Shown: positions 51,201 through 62,323 of the stretch, piece by piece | How the letters are laid out: every line of letters starts with the position of its first letter | Position numbering within the stretch: the stretch's first letter is position 1 | Source: Odontesthes bonariensis | Taxonomy: Eukaryota > Chordata > Actinopteri > Atheriniformes > Atherinopsidae | NCBI RefSeq assembly: GCF_027942865.1 | Contig: NC_134521.1 | Coordinates: 23,004,449-23,068,448, forward strand | Length of the DNA stretch: 64,000 nucleotides | Direction: 5' to 3' | The notes under the pieces: generated by a model | Seen by the model: only the letters and a program-made list of their open reading frames with translations | Told to the model about the DNA's origin: nothing | Database searches by the model: none | Translations under genes and position numbers: made by a program

Positions 51201-54200
51201 TCAATGCCTTTCTCTAAGGTTTACTCCAGTGCCAAAGCTTTACAAAGTTTGTAATCGCAGTATGCCCACATAAAAACAGGGCAGTTGGCATATCTAAGAT
51301 AAATCAACTATTAAGTACTCACCATCTGTCTTCGGTGGTGGAGGTGTGGCATTTGCCATTGGGGGTCCAGTGGGAGGTGGTGTGGGTTTCATGGTTGGTG
51401 GTGGTCCTGTAGGTGGAGGCCCATAGGCAGGTCTGCTCGGTTGGTATGTTTGGGGAGCCATGAGATTCATTGGTGGTGGTGCAGTACCTGATGAGAGACC
51501 ATAGTATTATGAATCTTTTGGATAAATGACAGTCTTGTACAATAAGAGATCAAAGTTGGAGTTGAATCATTTATTTCAAACCTCCCTACAGGAGACACAC
51601 TTTAGAGTTCTCTCTATCAGAATTATGTAAACGTCACCGTGCCATGTAAAACAGCTCTGCTCTGTCGGCTGATACCCTGTACAAGACCGATATGGGACAT
51701 CACAGAGGGGCTGTAACATAAGCTCCGAGTGGAGGTGACACCAGGTGGTGCCCCTTCTAATCCAGAGCAAGCTAATGTCAAAGCACCATCCCATCCCCAC
51801 TGACAGACCAACTGGCTTGAGCCTGCATGACAAACTCCTCGATTAACTAACTGATCAGTGAGGGTAGCAGTTAGGTTCACTTCGATATAGAACACAATTA
51901 ACTAAACACTCACGATATCATGATGCAGTTTGTCAGATTAATTATTGTTATGGGAGCAACTGAATGAGTGAGGAAGGAAATATCTCTGAAGGAGTAATCT
52001 AGAAAATCGAGGCAATATATAGTTTGTTAGAATAAAACTGACCTGAGACTGCTCACAAATGATTTACTATCATTTCACTACACATTGTCATCAGAGCTGA
52101 TTTACATTACATATCAGCACTGTCATTTTACTTTTATACTGAGACAGACTTCACTCACCACATGAACCAATACCACAGTGACACTTTCCACACGTCACTG
52201 AATAGAACACCAATATACTATTGTGGTTTTAATCAAGAAATCACGCAACAAGCTAAAAATCTCAACAAAGACCTTATCATTTCTCCAGTGAGCCCTTAAA
52301 TTCACTGTATGCCTCGATGATGCAGTTTTTATAAGACATAGTGATATTCTAGAAACAGACCGAGGCACTAAAAGGTGAAATCGCAGCATTTATTAGCAAA
52401 GCCTTCAGACACTGTGGTTTGAACAAATTACGCAACCCACTTCATGATGCACATTTCATGTTATACAGCCACTTCCCGTTGGTTGAAAATGTTACCGAGA
52501 AGCTCTATTTATGTTTTTTTTGTTAACTCTCAGGTGAAGAAATTAACCACAATAAATCAAAATGTTACAAACACCTTAAGGATAAAGCTGTGTGCCTTCG
52601 GTTAATGTCACCAACATCTTGTAAATACTCATTTCAGCAATACAACATGCACCAGACACTGAAATCAAAATATGTGGTTTCTTGTGAAAGTTTTGTCATA
52701 CCAATGCATAAGTGTGGCACAGTAACAATAAAAGTCTAATCTGAACTTTGTACAAATCCAGAGTAAATGAGTCTGTGCTTGGGAGGGAGCCAGAGGCAGC
52801 AGCAGCCACCCAACATGTTCAGCGTAGGAGCAGAGGGCAATGTCCAGCTCCAACGTATCAGTCAACGTGTCAAAGAATGAAGACAAGAACAAGGAAGACG
52901 ACATCACAGCAATCATGTTATCAACCCATTGGAAAGGGACGGTGGTGGATATTTAGTAAAACAATGTGCAGTTGCCAGCAAAATTATTCAACCCCCAGTA
53001 CATTAGAAAACAAATGCAATCAAGACTGAAGAGTTTTGCTGAAAATGGTATGCTTTCAGATAATAATAATAATAATACTAATGATGATGAATTGGCTAAA
53101 GTTCACTCTGAAACCGAACCGGATGCTTAATCTTTTTAGTGATTTGACCCACGGACTGCCTGTATCATTACTGCGTCACCTGCTGTAATTGGAAATTTTT
53201 GCCTCACTTCCACGTAATTATTTCTCAATCTAAAAGTGAAACTGTGTCGTGCACTTGGATGTTCAAGTGACTCTTACAACTTTCAATAGAGCCTTTGTTT
53301 TCCTACCTGGCTGATGGTATCCATGCATAGAGGTGGGTGTGATTCCGGGGCCTGAGAGTTGGGTGGTGCTGTGTGGCGTTGGTGCAGAGCTGTAAGCTGC
53401 AGATGACGATGGTGACGGTGCAGCCAAGCTTGCTGCTTGATTCATGTGATTTGCCACAGGGCCTCTGGGATGCGTGCTCATAGAAGTGGCTGGCCCCATT
53501 GGTGGGGTAGCTGTGTTGTACTGCCATGCTGGAGCCATGGGCTGTTGAGGGTTTGGGTAGTAGCTAGTAGTAGACACACCAGGAGGTGGTGGTGGTGTAG
53601 CTTGTGCTGGGGGCAGCCTGGGACCTGGGCTGGGGCTGGAAGACTGAGGGGGTGTGTGGGGTGGAGGACCTCCCATCAGAGGCCTAGACAACAGAGGCTG
53701 GCCTGGAGAGGAAGGGTAAGAAGAGAGCTGTGGGCCTGGCTGATGGGAGCTAACTGGGGGGACAGGCTGGTATGGCCCAGAGGGGTAGAGTCCTGGAGCA
53801 GGGGATGTGGTAGCTTTGGGTTGCATTGGATTGTAGGCTGGTTGGTGAGTCATGCCATAGCTGACTCCTGGCAGCTGCTGCAGGGCAACTGGATTCTGTG
53901 ATGGACCTCGTAAACAGAAGGAGAAAATGCAGGCATGTTACCAAGCAAGGCCAAAACATTAAACATTTCTCTTAACACATTCTAAATGTATGACAGACAA
54001 AATGTTTTTTTGTTTTAAATATCAACATTGTGTTGAACAATCCTCTTTCTTTTAAATGATAGTGCCAAGATCCTCACAAAAATTCCAGTTCTCTAGGTTG
54101 CTGTCTTGTCAAACTTTACCAAAGTTATCATGAAATATATGGGCATAGGCAAAAACTCAACATGCCAGCCAGTACCTTCCCAGACAAATAAAACCAGAGA

Positions 54201-56634
54201 TGCAACAGATTCAATCTTACAATCCCATTAAAAAAAAAAAAAAAACATTTAAGGACTGACTCTAGATGCTACTGCATCACATACATTTCCCCTGAAGATA
54301 AATAAAGTCATGTACTATCTTCTATTTAAAAGAGTCATTTATATAAAGCAATTCATCAAATGACCAATAAAATGACAGCAAAGGGTCTAGTTTTTTATTT
54401 AGATTTAATTAACCATGATCTGCCCTGAGAGCAGGCTTTGAGTCAAGTCTGCCCAAGTGTGTATTGAACACAGCAAGTTTTTATTAACAGCTACTCATTT
54501 CCTAATTTCCAGAATATGAAGTATTTTAACAGCAGGTGATGCAAGATCTTGTCAAGAGCAAGAATCAGCTAAAACATGTAGTAGTGGGAGAAAATGGGCT
54601 CAATCACAGAGTACAATCAGTTTGTAAATTCAAAATCAATAAATGTAACCGACCGAACTATCTGTCTGTAAACTGTACTTAAAATGCAGCATCAACAGGT
54701 TGCTGTTTGAAGCTGAACTGTTTCCACAATATAAACAGTTTCACTACAATCCATTTTAAAGCTGCACTAAACCACCAGCGGCTGAGCTTAGTCAGCAAAG
54801 TGAAAAGGAATTAGAAAACAACTCTTCTCAATGAGCAGAAACATATGGAGGAGCATAATCCACCTCATATCGTTCTATATTCTTACTGGATATTTTAAGA
54901 CCTAAAGCTCCAAGATGGCCACAGTTCTTATCCAATCAGAAAGACGTATAAACGGATAACTCAGTCGATCACAACACAAGCCAATGCAAAGGAGGACAGT
55001 TTATAAAATAACGTAAAAAATCCAGATTTTGGAGTTCAAATCAACTCAACCTCTGACATATATAAACAAAGGACTTTTAAAGACTAAATTATCACTGAAG
55101 TCGTTTATGAACCGTCACTGAAAGGAAGATTTGAAATGGTGTCAATGGAGGGATTTAACTCCAACTCTATAAAACAGACAATTCAAATTCAAATAGTGTA
55201 ATTCAGTTATTCCCAAAAGTTTTTAATAATTTTAATTGCACACTATTGTTAAAGCTGTACGATTTGTTCTACTGTTAAACACTTGTTCAAATAACTTGAG
55301 AATACAGAATGATGATGCAGAATGACATTGATACTATCCAGTCCTGCACTGTTGAATCAACTGCAAGTTGATAAGAAGTTCAAAGTTGGTGTGTTCTCTT
55401 TAAGTACATTTCGTTTTCTTTAAACATGACTTTTACAGCCGTGTTATTACTGCAACCTCATCTCATTTGTAAAATGATTACATCTGATACGAAGTGAGTA
55501 AACAAAAATTATATATATATATATAAATGAATAAATAGAATGTGTTGCTTTCTGACTGATGGAAGCTCGGGGAACAAATTCCAGATCAATAACCTTTAAG
55601 AGTGACAAGCATTAAAATTTAAAGAAATTGTAAGGTACAATTCAACAAACATGACTCTACACAGATTGACCTAATCAGCCGGAGCATCATAAACCAATAA
55701 TGTAGTCAGTCTGCACAGCACAAGAAGTGTGAAGTATTTCACATGCACCAATAAGAAAAGCAAAGAAATGCTCGAGTTTGATGTGATTGTTTTCTGTAGT
55801 TGTTTACGTGAATATAGATGTGTGAATAGTGGCTCAGGCAAGAGTAATCTGTGTTCTAAGGAATCTGGATCATACCCAATGTGCCACATATACAGTGAAA
55901 CACAGAGCGCAAACATGTCAGAGCTATCAAACCTGATCAAATCCGTATTGTTCAACAGCGAACAGAGTAATCATACAGATAGAATATTTAGGTGGCTTAT
56001 AAACTGCACAGAAAAAAAAAACAGTAGACACGGGAGAAAAAGACAAGCAAAAGTCTGCTAGCTGTTTCAATGTGAAAATAAAGTTCAAGCTATTCGAGAA
56101 GCTCGAGAGTAAAGATTAAAGGGCGATTTCACAGGGAGATCGCTCCGTATCCGTTATGTTTTCTGATAAGTCTGAACATATCATTACTTATCTTAATCAT
56201 ATTATGTATGATACCTATTGAATATTCGATCAACCTGTTGGTTTGCTAACTCGACAAACAAACAGAAGCAAACACCGTCTACATTTAATTAGTTAGCCAA
56301 CGAGTGCAGTTAGGGCACCACAACAATAGCAACTATTATTTGTCATCTTAAATCAGTGAGGTTACAAGGGTCAAGATTAGCTGTAGCGTAACCATAATTG
56401 ACAGCTCACCCTTACTTGGTTACTTCACTTTAACGTTACTAAGAAAACCAGTTATCTAGTAGATAGCCAAAGAGACAAATAACTGTCCCTAGTGTTCGCT
56501 TGGTACCTGAACGTTAGCTAATGTCAGCTACTTAACATTGATCCCGCTTTACTTATACTTAAATGCTACTCACCATTTGCGTAAGCCTGTCCCGTCCCAG
56601 TCCCATTCTGAGAGTTGAAACCCGCTGTTGACAT
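31928..56634 (-). CDS. SEC24A: SEC24A, COPII coat cargo-adaptor subunit, 24 exons modelled
   Basis: Partner of SEC23 in the inner COPII coat at ER exit sites; selects cargo and SNAREs. Exons in transcript order: 56574-56634, 53307-53888, 51323-51487, 46615-46692, 45982-46044, 45216-45379, 44715-44902, 44404-44506, 40786-40912, 40352-40461, 39362-39474, 39060-39178, 38835-38890, 38386-38592, 37857-37980, 37171-37329, 36543-36716, 36350-36460, 34304-34479, 33922-34059, 33540-33644, 33090-33182, 32755-32858, 31928-32042. Phases agree throughout; 1144 residues (human about 1093). Paralog choice: the C-terminus (MIEDRTESALSYYEFLLH) and LPELDTAESQRTIAF fit human SEC24A rather than SEC24B, C or D, and the gene neighbours agree. 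Exons 4 and 5 have least family support. Long introns 3 and 8 are filled with transposons. Confidence 0.94.
35150..35662 (+). mobile_element. L2-type LINE 3' end in SEC24A intron 18
   Basis: The 87-codon frame 35182-35445 is the same C-terminal reverse-transcriptase segment as the copy near 7.1 kb (YKSQNGLGPKYICDMF, RALRSKDSGQL, CYAANKWNKLPVEIK, FKSRLKTFLFSCVY) but clearly diverged. The 3' UTR (AAAGCACTTTGAATTG, ACTATACAAATAAA) ends in TTGAT-type repeats. Inserted antisense to SEC24A and 5'-truncated. Confidence 0.85.
38386..40461 (-). CDS. SEC24A: SEC24A exons 10-14: trunk (vWA-like) domain
   Basis: Covers about residues 511-712: EPHKRPEVQNATIEF, PAVYLFVLDVSHNAVETGYL, TKIGFITFDSTIHFYNLQ and SALQAAFKLLSPTGGRMSVF. 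These are the conserved trunk segments that form the SEC23-SEC24 interface. The 56-base exon 13 (38835-38890) is short and easy for predictors to miss, but is needed to keep phase. Confidence 0.93.
39934..39959. repeat. (TA)n microsatellite
   Basis: Thirteen TA units in the SEC24A intron between exons 10 and 11. Confidence 0.95.
40577..40624. repeat. Poly(A) run of 48 bases
   Basis: Uninterrupted A homopolymer in SEC24A intron 9 (poly-T in the sense of the gene), about 160 bases from the exon 9 donor. No retroelement body was recognised beside it. Length is uncertain in any assembly. Confidence 0.95.
40786..40912 (-). CDS. SEC24A: SEC24A exon 9: zinc-finger domain
   Basis: Encodes the family zinc finger with four cysteines at modelled residues 481, 484, 502 and 505 (CRSC and CNLC, 17 residues apart), containing RTYINPFVSFLD. 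The domain lies at the SEC23-facing side of the protein. All zinc ligands are present. Confidence 0.95.
40986..41715. mobile_element. DNA transposon with 14-base inverted ends, Harbinger-like
   Basis: The left end AGCCGCTTTCGGAC and its perfect complement at the right bound a 730-base unit flanked by ATT on both sides (40983-40985 and 41716-41718). A 3-base duplication suggests PIF/Harbinger, but this is not the usual TTA/TAA target. A minus-strand open frame inside (up to 41227, starting MRKHFSRDSMTWG) has no family I recognise. Located in SEC24A intron 8. Confidence 0.65.
41990..42817. mobile_element. Non-autonomous hAT-like fish repeat
   Basis: Begins CAGAGGTGTCAAGTAACGAA and ends with the complement of GTGTCAAAAGTATTCGCATT, with ACTTCTACTTGAGTAAAAAG and CTTACTTGGGTACTGAATG subterminally. 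This is a very common teleost repeat as I recall it. The right end lacks the final six or so bases, and no target duplication is recognisable. The interior (about 42200-42600) looks unrelated to the usual consensus. Confidence 0.65.
43604..44199. mobile_element. Harbinger-like MITE with expanded left end
   Basis: The left edge reads TTA then AGCCTGATTTATGGTTCTC; the right edge read inward is TTTAAGGCCTCGGTATGCTTCTC. So the ends are imperfect inverted repeats beside TTA/TAA, the Harbinger target. The interior has an open frame (43896-44168) without a recognised domain. The left end carries seven tandem 14-base units. In SEC24A intron 8. Confidence 0.6.
43621..43718. repeat. Minisatellite, 14-base unit, 7 perfect copies
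   Basis: Seven identical TCTACGGAGAGCCC units in direct order with no mismatch, immediately inside the left terminus of the Harbinger-like element. The unit overlaps the element's own terminal sequence (CTACGGAG occurs inverted near its right end at 44176-44183). Confidence 0.97.
44404..56634 (-). CDS. SEC24A: SEC24A exons 1-8: disordered Pro/Gln-rich N-terminus
   Basis: Residues 1-468 begin MSTAGFNSQNGTG and are dominated by Pro, Gln, Ser and Thr (PPPHTPPQSSSPSPGP, PPPPPGVSTTSYYPNP), as in other SEC24A/B N-termini, which are intrinsically disordered and poorly conserved. Recognisable anchors are YPSLPPGYQNT in exon 6 and RAVNLLQERNLLP plus INCNPE in exon 7. Exon 8 (VFRCTLTSIPQTQSLL) starts the conserved part. 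Exons 3-5 are all phase 1-1, so each can be skipped without a frame change. Confidence 0.88.
47502..48463. mobile_element. hAT-type element in SEC24A intron 3
   Basis: Left end TAGTGCTGGGCGGTAT and right end ATACCGCCCAGCACTA are perfect inverted copies, flanked by the perfect 8-base duplication ACTCGTGG (47494-47501 and 48464-48471). Subterminal CACGGTAT words repeat on the left and CCGGTAT on the right. A (GT)n run lies inside. No transposase recognised in 962 bases. Confidence 0.88.
48166..48198. repeat. (GT)n microsatellite inside the hAT element
   Basis: About 16 TG units within the hAT copy, so it probably arose after or with that insertion. Confidence 0.95.
48522..49177. mobile_element. 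TTAA-flanked fold-back element with exon-like frame in both arms
   Basis: Inverted arms (about 48522-48810 and 48893-49177) around a spacer of about 80 bases, bounded by TTAA (48518-48521 and 49178-49181) and ends AGGATAAGACCG/CGGTCTTATCCT. Both arms, read toward the outer edge, contain an open frame starting MAEYLKRAARRL and ending QQQAG followed at once by a consensus donor GTGAGT. The frame differs by a few mostly amino-acid-changing substitutions between arms. I do not recognise the peptide. It sits 50 bases from the hAT element. Confidence 0.8.
50201..51154 (+). mobile_element. piggyBac element, internally deleted
   Basis: Ends CCCATTGACG and CGCCAATGGG are flanked by TTAA at 50197-50200 and 51155-51158, the piggyBac signature. 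Near the left end, GCGCAACATTG and GTTGCGTAGCGCAACATTG form subterminal repeats. A plus frame (50319-50651) contains piggyBac transposase sequence: SPVSKQEMKSFIGLCLTFGI, IKLPTRRGYW and RVMARDRFDMM. A second frame starts MAAVNETYCDSDGSDVE, an acidic leader typical of these proteins, but is out of frame with it. The catalytic Asp-rich core is absent, so the copy cannot move by itself. Confidence 0.88.
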
Positions 56635-56985
56635 CTTGAAATGGACACCAGGATCTAATTTAGAGGTGCTTGGTTGGCGAGTAGCTAGCTGCGTCTTTAA
56701 CTAGCCAACTAGCTCGATAACGCTTAACTGTCGCTCTGACGATGTGGCGTTGAGTCAAAACGGCGTCTATAGCAAAGTCTCCTAATTTCTTTTAATAGAA
56801 TAATGAGGTGACTTCTTTTAAATCACAAAGCCATGACTATAACCAAAAACCCCGTTCAACTACGTACGGGTGTGTAACGATGGGCCTGGTCAGAGTAATC
56901 GTGTGAGACGCTTCTCCCGTTTCACCGGAAGTTGGGATCACCCAACAGGATCAACGTAAAAAAAAAACGCATGCGCAGTGTGTAC
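56635..56985 (-). promoter_or_regulatory. SEC24A: SEC24A 5' UTR and promoter with ETS and NRF-1 sites
   Basis: Directly upstream of the SEC24A start. It contains an ETS consensus ACCGGAAGT (56924-56932) and an NRF-1 palindrome CGCATGCGCA (56968-56977), the pair typical of TATA-less housekeeping promoters. Because SAR1B is transcribed away on the other strand, the same block could influence it, although SAR1B's own first exon is probably over 1 kb further right. Confidence 0.5.
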
Positions 56986-59900
56986 ACGTGGCATTTCCTC
57001 CTGTGCACGGGATTTTCAAGTGTACTAGAAACAAAATGAGCAATGCAAGTTATTGCCGAGATTTCTTTTCTTTTCCTTTTCTTTTTTTTTTTGTTAGTTT
57101 CTGTCATTTTTTACCATCTACTCGTTATCACGAGGGTAAAGAAACCTGTAACTTATCAACTAAACTCAACCCAGATTTAAAAATGTCGTCAAAGTAATTG
57201 CAATCTCTAGAAGAACTGACACTAAAGGGCTTGACATGCTTTTACTAACTGAATATTCAAGCTAAGGGTTTTTTTGTGATTGTTTTTCACGATATGTAAA
57301 CCATTAAGTTGTATAATTATATTTCCACTTGCCAAATAATCTATTCATGCCGAATGAAGACCAACGATGTTTTCATTCGAGTCTTGATTTATGGGGATTT
57401 CTTTGAGTATAAGCGACAAAAACAATTAAAACACCACGGTAAATGCGATAATGACAACTGTCGACCACTTCCATGTTTTTAATTTTTTTTTGTTTAACAT
57501 TCTTTAAAAAAGTAAGTTCTCTAATAGTCACAATCTTTCTCAGTAATTACTATCAAAGTCTTTATTTTCCTTGTCAGCGTTCCAATGGCCCTTATAATTG
57601 CTCAAAACCATATGAAACCACTGTGAGTTTAGATTATTCCTCGTTTGTGATGATCTGACGAGTGATGATACCATCGCACTGATCTTTAGTTCCCTTCAAC
57701 GATTCCATATGGAACTTAAGAGTGGACTCACCTCTTGGCCACTTTTGTTTGATTATTCATTTATTTATTTGACTGTTCTCTTGTTGGAACTTTGACAAGG
57801 ATCACTGGCTGTAAACAATCAAACAAAGAAAAACAACTAACAAGAAAAATGCATTACATCACTCCAAGGGTTCTTGGAAATTTAATCTCATCCAACAACA
57901 CACTAGATTATCAAAAATGCATAAGTTTTCATGCGTTTGTCTGAGAGAAGTGAAGGCATCCTTCACAAAGAAGACTACATCAACAAAAAAGAAAAGAAAA
58001 AAGTTACTGTGTTGGGAGACAGTGATCTGAAACATACTTAAAAAACTGTCGAGACTTGTTCAAGGAAAAACATTACCAACACTCTGAATAGACTTGAATC
58101 TCATCTCGTGCAGACTATGTCAAGGGAATTTGTGAAGACTAGATTGATGGCATGGAAGCCTGAAATACTCAAAGAGGTGAAAAATTGTTGTAGAAGAGGA
58201 GTGTCCCAGCCACAAGAAACCTACTGATCAAATAAAGTATTCTTGATAAATACAAATTTGAAGTTGTAATGAAAAATGTTGTTATCAACTTGACGTGTAA
58301 GAAATATGTTGAATAAGACTCGTCGACTAATTCAGTTATCCTGTCGGAAAGATGATTGTGAAACATAAACAGGAAGCGGCTGGGCAGAGTTTTGGGGAGT
58401 TGTTGGACAGCCATTGCAGTGTCGTGGCTCAGTAACAAAACACGAAAGAGGTGAGGAAGACCTGGCATCTCACAGGCTCTCTTTTCTAATCGAGAGACTA
58501 ATTTACATGACTTTTAGAGCAAACACAATCGGTAAACCAGTCTACACCTAAATAACGGGTAAGTTTTTTGATACACTTTCTAAGTAATCATCCAAAAAGG
58601 GAGTATTACGTGAGCGTTCGGCTTCTCAGCTAGCAAGTTACCCCGGCTGCTAACGATGCTACATTAGCACTGCTAACTCTAAGTTGGCTAACTCTTATTT
58701 TCAGCTTGCCTCGTGCTGGATGTAAACCTCACTTTACCAACTGTTTTGTGTACTTTAGTAGCGGTGTTAATTATAGGATGAAAAAAAAACCTCACATCGG
58801 CACACATATTGGTGTCTAGTGCAGCGGCAAACTATTTGTCCAGCTAACTACTGATTAGCTCCCGCAGCTAGTAACCCTTGATGCAACGTCGCCTACAGAA
58901 TATGACACGTAGCTAGTGGCTTCCTGCTAGCCGTTCCGTTAGCCGGTGTAAGTCTGAAACCTGTCACTCGTTAGTTTCTGTAAATGTGCTCTAAGATTTT
59001 TAATAATCTAAGTTGTATTGCTGTTGCGTATCTGTTCTTTTTTTTTTTAATTCCTCATTTTTTAACCACGTCGAATGTTTGCAAAAAATACCGCCTCATC
59101 AAGTTTAAAGGTGGTCCCTATTTGCGATGGCTGGTAAGAATTATGTCCGCGAAATATCTGGTGACGTGAAGCACGGAGACTGTAACGTATGAGTTTATCA
59201 GCTGACAACTAAATAGCTGCTTTACCACACAATTTTCAATCTAACTGAATTGGAAGGCCAACAGATCACCGATATAAACATTTGTGAGTCTATATAAACA
59301 CTATGTTCCACCTCGTTTGGAAGCAGCTGTCAGATTGTATGAATATGTAATATTTAAATCATTCCATTAGTTGAGCATCCCAAACATGTCACCTAAATTG
59401 GAATTACAGCGTCTCTCCTTAGTTTAAATCCCACTTGACGAGATTGTCTAACCTTGATTTGATATTACTCTGTTATTAGGGCTCTTTTTGAAAATATTGA
59501 CCAAGAGAGAATCTAATGGAACTCAATCATCTATCTGACATGACCATTAACGTATAGTACAGGGTTGTTAACATCTTCCATAGATGGTGTTTTTATTGAT
59601 TTATTTACTGGATGAGTTTGTTGGTTCAAGCCACATCCAATGTATTAACAGTATTATGAATGCACGTTTTCTTGATGGCATTTTTTTAATTGTCCAAATT
59701 CAAAACTGTCCAAAATTTTAGATTAAGTGGGAATTCACTGGAATCTTGTCTCTGAAGCACCAAGTTACCATTCATATTAAAGTTACATTTTTAATACATC
59801 AGGTTTGTAATTTTTATATTACTACTTACAATTCTTTCTGACCACAGCAGTAAGAGACAAGAACAATTGTTACTTGTACTAAAAAGTAGTTCAGAAGGTA

Positions 59901-61074
59901 GATACTGTTACTAATATAGGCAAATTGTTAGAATGTACTTCTGACCATATGCACCCGTATTCAGATTACAAAACCACAACTAACTTGTCTGATGAATTTA
60001 TTTAATAACAGATGCCTCAGTGATGGGGATTTAAGCTCTAAGGGGCTCTTCTGGGGGAATTCCTGGTGTGCTTCTCAAACCATCTCACATTTGTTTCACA
60101 TTTGCTGCTACATCACGCCACAAATGTGGCCACCTGCCTGTAACTCCAGCCCACTGTGTTGAGGCAGGGATTGGAACATGTGGGTCCAGAGAGTGACATC
60201 AGCTGATATGGGGTTTGACTGTATTTTTCTGTATTTGCCTGATCTTGACCTTTATCCGCCTTACACTTTAGCCTTGAGTTGTTTGCACGTTACGTAAGTG
60301 GGGCCAGAGGTCGACGCCAGCTTACCTTGTTCTGATGCTTCTGTGTATCATAAATGAAAGAGTAGGAGTAGTAAAGAAAGGTAATGGTAAGGAAAATTAG
60401 ATGAAACCGAAAGCAAAATACATGTCTTTGTGGGGCAAAAGCTGCTGCTTGCTGTATAGAAAAGGGAGGCTTGTCTCCTCTCTTTTATTTAAAATACATC
60501 TGACCAGCTTATCTTGAAAGACTACGTCTGGGCTTCATTTCTGAGGGCCTTGCAAATGAAATGTAAAACACGCACATTGCCTGTCATGAACTGTCAGGTG
60601 TTCTATGATCAAGGTTCGGAGTCTCCTTTTGTGCTGTACGAAGACTCCTGCTACAACAAGCTAATCACTGGTTGTAGAAAGCCATTCATTGCTCTTATCG
60701 CCAGTTGCTGGTATCTCTCTGATACGTTTAGACAGACTCCACTGTCTTGGAGATGAATGGCATCACTTTTACGAGGTTGGTGAGGATTGGTTTCTATTTT
60801 TCTTTCTGTGTCTCTGCTGTTTAGTTTGTACCTGTAAGCTGTTAGCCTCTAATGAAACCAAAATATTAAACCATGTTTTAGTCCACTAATGAGGCACCCG
60901 TGGGGAGAAAAAAAATGAAGTCTGAATGTTTTACGGTGAATTGTTGTCACCATTAGAATTTTCCCTTGGTCCTCTTCTGTTGCATGTTGAGTCTGTTTGG
61001 TAAAAATGACTATCCAGGAGTGCCATGCAAGCATTTTAGGTGTTTAAGGAAAGCTATTTGAAGTTGATCCCGGA

Positions 61075-61107
<33 letters not shown>

Positions 61108-62305
61108 TTGGTTAAAGAATGTTTCCAGATCTTCGCAACAATAGTTTTCTGCTGACGCTTTCCTCTTTTTGTTCAGAAGAGGAACATCAGCTGCTGGTAC
61201 TTGAAGCAGAATATAAAAGATAAAAATGTGAACCCTGATAACAGAGGTGCCATGGGGCCATGGTTTAATTTTCATAAAAAGCCCTTTAATTAAGATTCCT
61301 AGTGGATTTTGGGGATGCAATTTATGAATTGGCAGCCATTTTTCTCACAGGTTTGGGTAAAGCAACCACTGTGATGGGGTCTCTGGGCTCAGAGATTATT
61401 TTTCAATATCCTGAATTAATCACCTTAGAATAACAGTGACTGATTTGATGATGAAGTTTCAGGCTAACGTGTTGTGTTCTTCCTCCATCATTTACAACAG
61501 TGAAAAAAATGATTTTTTTTCAACTGATCTGACTGACTGAACTTTCACTTTATGCGACTGATGAGCTCTGCCTTCATCGGGGCCTCATAGAAGGAGTTCA
61601 TAGACTCTCAGCAATGACTATGAACTCTGGTGTAAACACGAGGGGTGGACCCACAATGATACTCTGTCATTCACATTTACTTTAACTGAAAGCAAGGATG
61701 TTGCTTAAATCTGTTGTTTTTAAATGCTGCCATTTCAATGCTCAGAATAAACTAGCCCAACATTAAAGCTAAGGGAACCCTAAAAAAACTTTGAGCAACA
61801 TGATCCAAAAAACTGTCAGTCAGCATAACATGGGAGTGCACCGTTCATTCTTTACGGGGACGTTGTGCTTCAAAACCTGGGATAAAGGGTCTGTGACTTG
61901 ACCAAGAGCAGAGCACTCTAACTGAAAATATTTACAGCCTTGAAGCTTTTGGCCGGTGGGTACTCCTAGTTGTAAATTTGACCCTCCCACTCTCTGAGCA
62001 ATATGCTGCGACCGTAACGGACATTAAAGTGCCACATTTAATCAGTGTTTTTTGGTTTTGTTTTGCTGCTGTTTTTCTTGTTAATTAAGCACTAATTCAT
62101 CTGTGTGAATCGAGTAACCACCCATGAAGCCCAGTCACTGTATGTTGTTAATATATGATAAAATGAATGCAAAGATGCACAACAACAGACTGCTCACTTC
62201 GTATGATATTCAACTGCTTTATGAATTGTAGTTCTTTTGGTTTCACATTCCTTTCACATGCATATTTTCTTACTTCTGTTTTGTCCCATATTCTTGGTTT
62301 TTCAG
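56986..62305 (+). other. SAR1B: SEC24A-SAR1B intergenic region, SAR1B 5' non-coding exon and intron 1
   Basis: No coding exon is supported over 5.3 kb. SAR1B normally has a non-coding first exon; a candidate donor (AACGG followed by GTAAGTTTT) is at about 58558-58565, with surrounding sequence (58600-58950) rich in GCTAGC/GTTAGC words common near fish gene starts. A T run of 25 bases lies at 61085-61109. Exact exon and start site are unknown. Confidence 0.35.
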
Positions 62306-62323
62306 GATTCAACAGCTCCGGAT

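Noticed and set aside
52940-53010. Phrase CAGCAAAATTATTCAACCCCC resembling a fish transposon end
   Set aside because: Only one short end-like stretch; no partner end or duplication was found within the intron.
53437-53901. 154-codon plus-strand frame rich in Trp, Gly and Arg
   Set aside because: Antisense of the Pro-rich SEC24A exon 2; no independent evidence.
57830-58200. Possible degraded Tc1 or other transposon upstream of SAR1B
   Set aside because: Some phrases recall transposon DNA, but no transposase motif, terminal repeat or duplication could be shown.
61054-61320. Minus-strand frame containing PLLNKKRKASAENYCCEDLE, faintly like the N-terminus of ZBED/GTF2I-repeat (hAT-derived) proteins
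   Set aside because: The match is short, ends in a poly-Lys artefact of a T run, and lacks a zinc-finger pattern or splice support.
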